Positions 57,481 through 59,735 of a stretch of DNA of 59,735 nucleotides are shown here, piece after piece (positions within the stretch are counted from its first letter, which is position 1; every line of letters begins with the position of its first letter). This DNA is from Shewanella metallivivens (GTDB lineage Bacteria > Pseudomonadota > Gammaproteobacteria > Enterobacterales > Shewanellaceae): positions 1 to 59,735 of the forward strand of contig NZ_JAQQPZ010000008.1 of assembly GCF_028750675.1 (NCBI RefSeq), in the 5' to 3' direction. Made by a program: the position numbers and the translations under genes. The notes beneath the pieces were generated by a model. The model made no database searches, was not told the origin of the DNA, and worked only from the letters and a program-made list of their open reading frames with translations.

Positions 57481-57741
57481 ATGTTTGTAGTTATTTTTGG
57501 CCGCCCAGCTTGCCCATATTGCGTTCGCGCTGTTGAACTGTCTGAAAAATTAGCAGCTCAAAGTGAAGATTTTAAATATAAGTATGTAGATATTCACGCA
57601 GAAGGGATTACTAAAGCTGATCTATCTAAGAGTGTGGGTAAAACCGTAGAAACAGTGCCACAAATCTTTATTGATGAACAACCAATTGGTGGTTGTACTG
57701 AATTTGAAGCTTATATTCGTCAAAACAATTTATTAAAGTAA
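57481..57741 (+). CDS. grxA: Glutaredoxin 1 (GrxA)
   Basis: 86 residues, thioredoxin fold. The dithiol CPYC is at residues 12-15, TVPQIFID holds the cis-proline and IGGCTEF the glutathione-binding loop with a third cysteine. Reduces ribonucleotide reductase and protein disulfides with glutathione. AGGAGTCACC precedes the ATG. Confidence 0.95.
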   Translation: MFVVIFGRPACPYCVRAVELSEKLAAQSEDFKYKYVDIHAEGITKADLSKSVGKTVETVPQIFIDEQPIGGCTEFEAYIRQNNLLK

Positions 57742-57764
57742 TTTGCTAAGTTTGATGCTTATAA

Positions 57765-57790
57765 AAAAGGCAACCAGATGGTTGCCTTTT
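57765..57790. terminator. Bidirectional terminator between grxA and the porin gene
   Basis: AAAAGGCAACC/GGTTGCCTTTT perfect 11-bp stem with a 4-nt loop, 23 nt after grxA and 16 nt after the convergent porin gene; A and T runs serve both directions. Confidence 0.92.
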
Positions 57791-57806
57791 GTTTTACTAC
57801 AGCAAA

Positions 57807-58958
57807 CTAAAGTACATATTTGGCGGAAAAAATCACCCGATTTAAATCGCCTTCAAAACCATTTTCAAGCTCATTTAATGCATGCATAAATTCAACACCA
57901 AAAGTGACCGGTTTTGATGGTGAGTACAATAAATTAACGTAAGCTGAATAAGCAGACTTGTTCACCGCCTCCCCTGTCAACGCGACTTCGTTGTCAGCTG
58001 AAAATCCAGAGAAAGTCACACTTGAACGCCACTGCTCAGTCCACCAATGACGATATGACACAAAGCCGCCAAATGATTTAATCGCTTCAATATCGCCATT
58101 AGCATCAATAACACCTGCATTGGCATAATTTAATGCCATGTAACGCCCCAGACCTTCACCATAAGTCGCGGTAAATTTAAAGTCATCATTACCGACAGGG
58201 ATCACACCCGCAAAACTTGCGCCGTAACCCATCTCTGAGGTGTCATAAGCAGTACCGCCAATGTTTTGCTCAACATTGAGCTGTCGTACAATGGCCGCAG
58301 CAGAAAACGACGAGCCATTTGAGGTTTTAAAGTTATAGCGACCAACAAAATCAGGCACCACACCGCTACCACTGGTTATCCGTGAACCACCACCATAAGG
58401 CGTCACTGTGGTTTCAGGGTTTTCTATCGAAAATTGCCAATTGCCTGTGCTATACCGAATTTGTGCCTGTCTCACAAAAGGCGTGCCTTCTGCTGCGCCA
58501 ACAAAATCTAGATTCTCAGGTAATGCACCCGGGTTTTGAAACGTTGTCCACGTTTGACCTATGGTCCATTCATCATAGCTTACAAACGCATGGCGAATAC
58601 GGGGTGAGTAGCTATTAGAGACACGCTCATTACCATCAGCATGAGTCATAAAGTCTAACTCAATGAATCCGGTTAATGTATGGCCATCTAAATCAGTGAC
58701 AGTTTTAAAATTAAAGCGAGATTCTCTCGCTTGAAAATCAACAACTTGTTCACCATTACCCTCTGTGCCGTAAATAGTACCAGGCACATAGAACTGTCTT
58801 GAAAGCGCTCCAGAATCTGGTGCGCCATTACCATAATCACTAAACATGACATCGGCTTTAATGTAACCACCAAATGTCATGTCCGTTGCAGCATGAGCTC
58901 CCCCACTCATCGCTAATATCGCACCTGCAACATATAAACTTAATTTTGCTTGTTTCAT
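57807..58958 (-). CDS. DcaP-like trimeric outer membrane porin
   Basis: 383 residues from the ATG at 58958, which has GGGAGAAAGCA before it; upstream in-frame starts lack a ribosome site and would bury the signal peptide. The signal peptide ends AHAATD. The mature part GGYIKADVMFSDYG, then RESRFNFKT and a 16-strand barrel ending AKYVL, matches DcaP-type porins that take up dicarboxylates or other small anionic solutes. Single gene; the solute is unknown. Confidence 0.85.
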   Translation of the reverse strand: MKQAKLSLYVAGAILAMSGGAHAATDMTFGGYIKADVMFSDYGNGAPDSGALSRQFYVPGTIYGTEGNGEQVVDFQARESRFNFKTVTDLDGHTLTGFIELDFMTHADGNERVSNSYSPRIRHAFVSYDEWTIGQTWTTFQNPGALPENLDFVGAAEGTPFVRQAQIRYSTGNWQFSIENPETTVTPYGGGSRITSGSGVVPDFVGRYNFKTSNGSSFSAAAIVRQLNVEQNIGGTAYDTSEMGYGASFAGVIPVGNDDFKFTATYGEGLGRYMALNYANAGVIDANGDIEAIKSFGGFVSYRHWWTEQWRSSVTFSGFSADNEVALTGEAVNKSAYSAYVNLLYSPSKPVTFGVEFMHALNELENGFEGDLNRVIFSAKYVL

Positions 58959-59203
58959 TGCTTTCTCCCTTATCATTTTTTTTCTAATCCTATGCAATAT
59001 CGAACAATTAACATTCAAGTAACATTAGCAATAAGTCTATGAGACAAAAGTAGACAAGCAAATGCTAATACTTGGTTCATACATTGCTAAGTGCAAGTTG
59101 AAATAGAAAAGAAGCATAAATAAATCGCCATTAAAGAGAAGGACAAGAATAGAAATAAAGACATACCACATGTATCAGTGAAGATAACGTAGCCAAACCA
59201 TGA
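58959..59203. other. Upstream region of the porin gene
   Basis: About 245 nt, AT-rich, with no gene I can support; it must hold the porin promoter and borders the tandem array. Confidence 0.5.
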
Positions 59204-59205
59204 AG

Positions 59206-59289
59206 CGACTAAGGTTCGAACCTTCGACCAATGGGTTAAAAGCCAACCGCAATAGTTGATTTGAACCCAAGTGACTGAGCTAACGACCC
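59206..59289 (-). pseudogene. tRNA-Lys-like element, degenerate copy 1
   Basis: On the minus strand it begins GGGTCGTTAGCTCAG and contains GGCTTTTAACCCATTGG and GGTTCGAA as in the other copies, but the 3' acceptor strand and CCA are missing and the T arm is damaged. It could not form a charged tRNA. Confidence 0.7.
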
Positions 59290-59422
59290 ATCTTGGTTTC
59301 CAGTACTAATCCAAAGCTGAATATTATAACGAAAAAGAATTTAATAGAAGATGAGCTAATTGAGTATAAAATTGATTTACTTTGAATTATCAAGCAGAGA
59401 TTAAACAGAAAAAATCAAGAGG

Positions 59423-59514
59423 TGGTGGGTCGTGAAGGATTCGAACCTTCGACCAATGGGTTAAAAGCCAACTGCAGTAGTTGATTTGAACCTAAGTGAC
59501 TGAGCTAACGACCC
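59423..59514 (-). tRNA. tRNA-Lys(UUU)-like element, copy 2, rearranged D/anticodon region
   Basis: 92 nt. Perfect 7-bp acceptor (GGGTCGT/ACGACCC), A discriminator, encoded CCA, perfect T arm (GAAGG-TTCGAAT-CCTTC) and CTTTTAA as anticodon loop. But the D stem partner GAGC is missing, about 16 extra nt follow GCTCAG, and the anticodon stem has a T-C mismatch. The extra part is an imperfect inverted copy of the anticodon arm, so the UUU triplet can be locked in a hairpin. A functional lysine tRNA is doubtful. Confidence 0.5.
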
Positions 59515-59647
59515 ATCTTGGTTTCCAGTACTAATCCAAAGCTGAATATTATAACGAACAAGAATTTAATAGAAGATGAGCTAATTGAGTATAAAATTGA
59601 TTTACTTTGAATTATCAAGCAGAGATTAAACAGAAAAAATCAAGAGG

Positions 59648-59735
59648 TGGTGGGTCGTGAAGGATTCGAACCTTCGACCAATGGGTTAAAAGCCAACTGC
59701 AGTAGTTGATTTGAACCTAAGTGACTGAGCTAACG
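59648..59735 (-). tRNA. tRNA-Lys(UUU)-like element, copy 3, cut by the window edge
   Basis: Same sequence as the element at 59423-59514 over the visible part; the first four bases of the acceptor are beyond the window. Same rearranged D/anticodon region. Confidence 0.48.

Larger units (their letters stand above)
59204..59735. repeat. Tandem array of a 225-bp unit carrying tRNA-Lys-like elements
   Basis: Landmark sequences recur exactly 225 bp apart (for example CCTTCGACCAATGGG at 59221 and 59446, GGTGGTGGGT at 59421 and 59646). Units 2 and 3 are almost identical; unit 1 differs at several positions and lacks the left edge. The spacer is AT-rich and without genes. The window ends inside unit 3, so the array probably continues. 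Confidence 0.9.

Noticed and set aside
59423..59514. Intron-containing tRNA-Lys
   Set aside because: Removing any internal segment does not restore the missing GAGC D-stem strand, so an intron does not explain the extra bases.

Overview
The window reads as chromosomal DNA from a Shewanella-like gammaproteobacterium. The evidence is a CctA-type small tetraheme periplasmic cytochrome, the yceD-rpmF-plsX-fabHDG-acpP-fabF order, HdfR next to MaoP, ArgP next to ArgO, RadD, a DcaP-like porin, and CrbS divergent from acs. Nearly all genes are intact housekeeping or metabolic genes. I see no prophage, transposase, CRISPR array or rRNA.

Layout. (1) 1-10932, minus strand: a nitrate assimilation operon read right to left as nasA, cobA, a TrpD2/YbiB-like gene, an ANTAR antiterminator (nasT-like), nirB, nirD, narK and a PP2C phosphatase cut by the window edge. 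Two sigma-54-type promoters are visible, one before nasA with paired NtrC-like sites and one before nirB, where a leader ends in a strong terminator just ahead of the gene. (2) 11221-13354: cctA, a beta-hydroxyacid dehydrogenase and a thioesterase. (3) 13466-19706: the fatty acid/phospholipid synthesis cluster with rpmF and yceD. (4) 19956-26446: maf, a HAD phosphatase, rluC, and divergent rne with a long leader and a repeat-rich tail. (5) 26668-35561: msrBA fusion, an Fe(II) dioxygenase, the YlqF GTPase, a tyrosine phosphatase, an exported ATP-dependent DNA ligase, dgkA, hdfR/maoP, an outer-membrane protein and a diguanylate cyclase. (6) 35859-41118: bioDCFB divergent from bioA, with a MITE-like repeat forming the last codons of bioD. 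(7) 41105-48379: argP/argO, then an Lrp-type regulator divergent from a TonB receptor, an NCS1 permease and a DUF917 enzyme. (8) 48393-54649: a GST, then CrbS divergent from acs. (9) 54741-58958: a second repeat copy, a small exported protein, radD, grxA and a DcaP-like porin. (10) 59204-59735: a tandem array, period 225 bp, of tRNA-Lys-like elements whose D and anticodon regions are rearranged.

How they work together. Region 1 takes nitrate in (NarK), reduces it to nitrite (NasA) and ammonium (NirBD) and makes siroheme (CobA). The sequence suggests two control layers: NtrC/sigma-54 initiation and ANTAR-dependent readthrough at nirB. Region 3 supplies acyl-ACP and phosphatidic acid precursors. 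Regions 6 and 8 carry their own regulatory logic (a BirA-like operator; the CrbS acetate switch).

The least explained parts are the Lrp/TonB/NCS1/DUF917 uptake module, which has a perfect 15-bp palindrome upstream, and the tRNA-like tandem array at the right edge.
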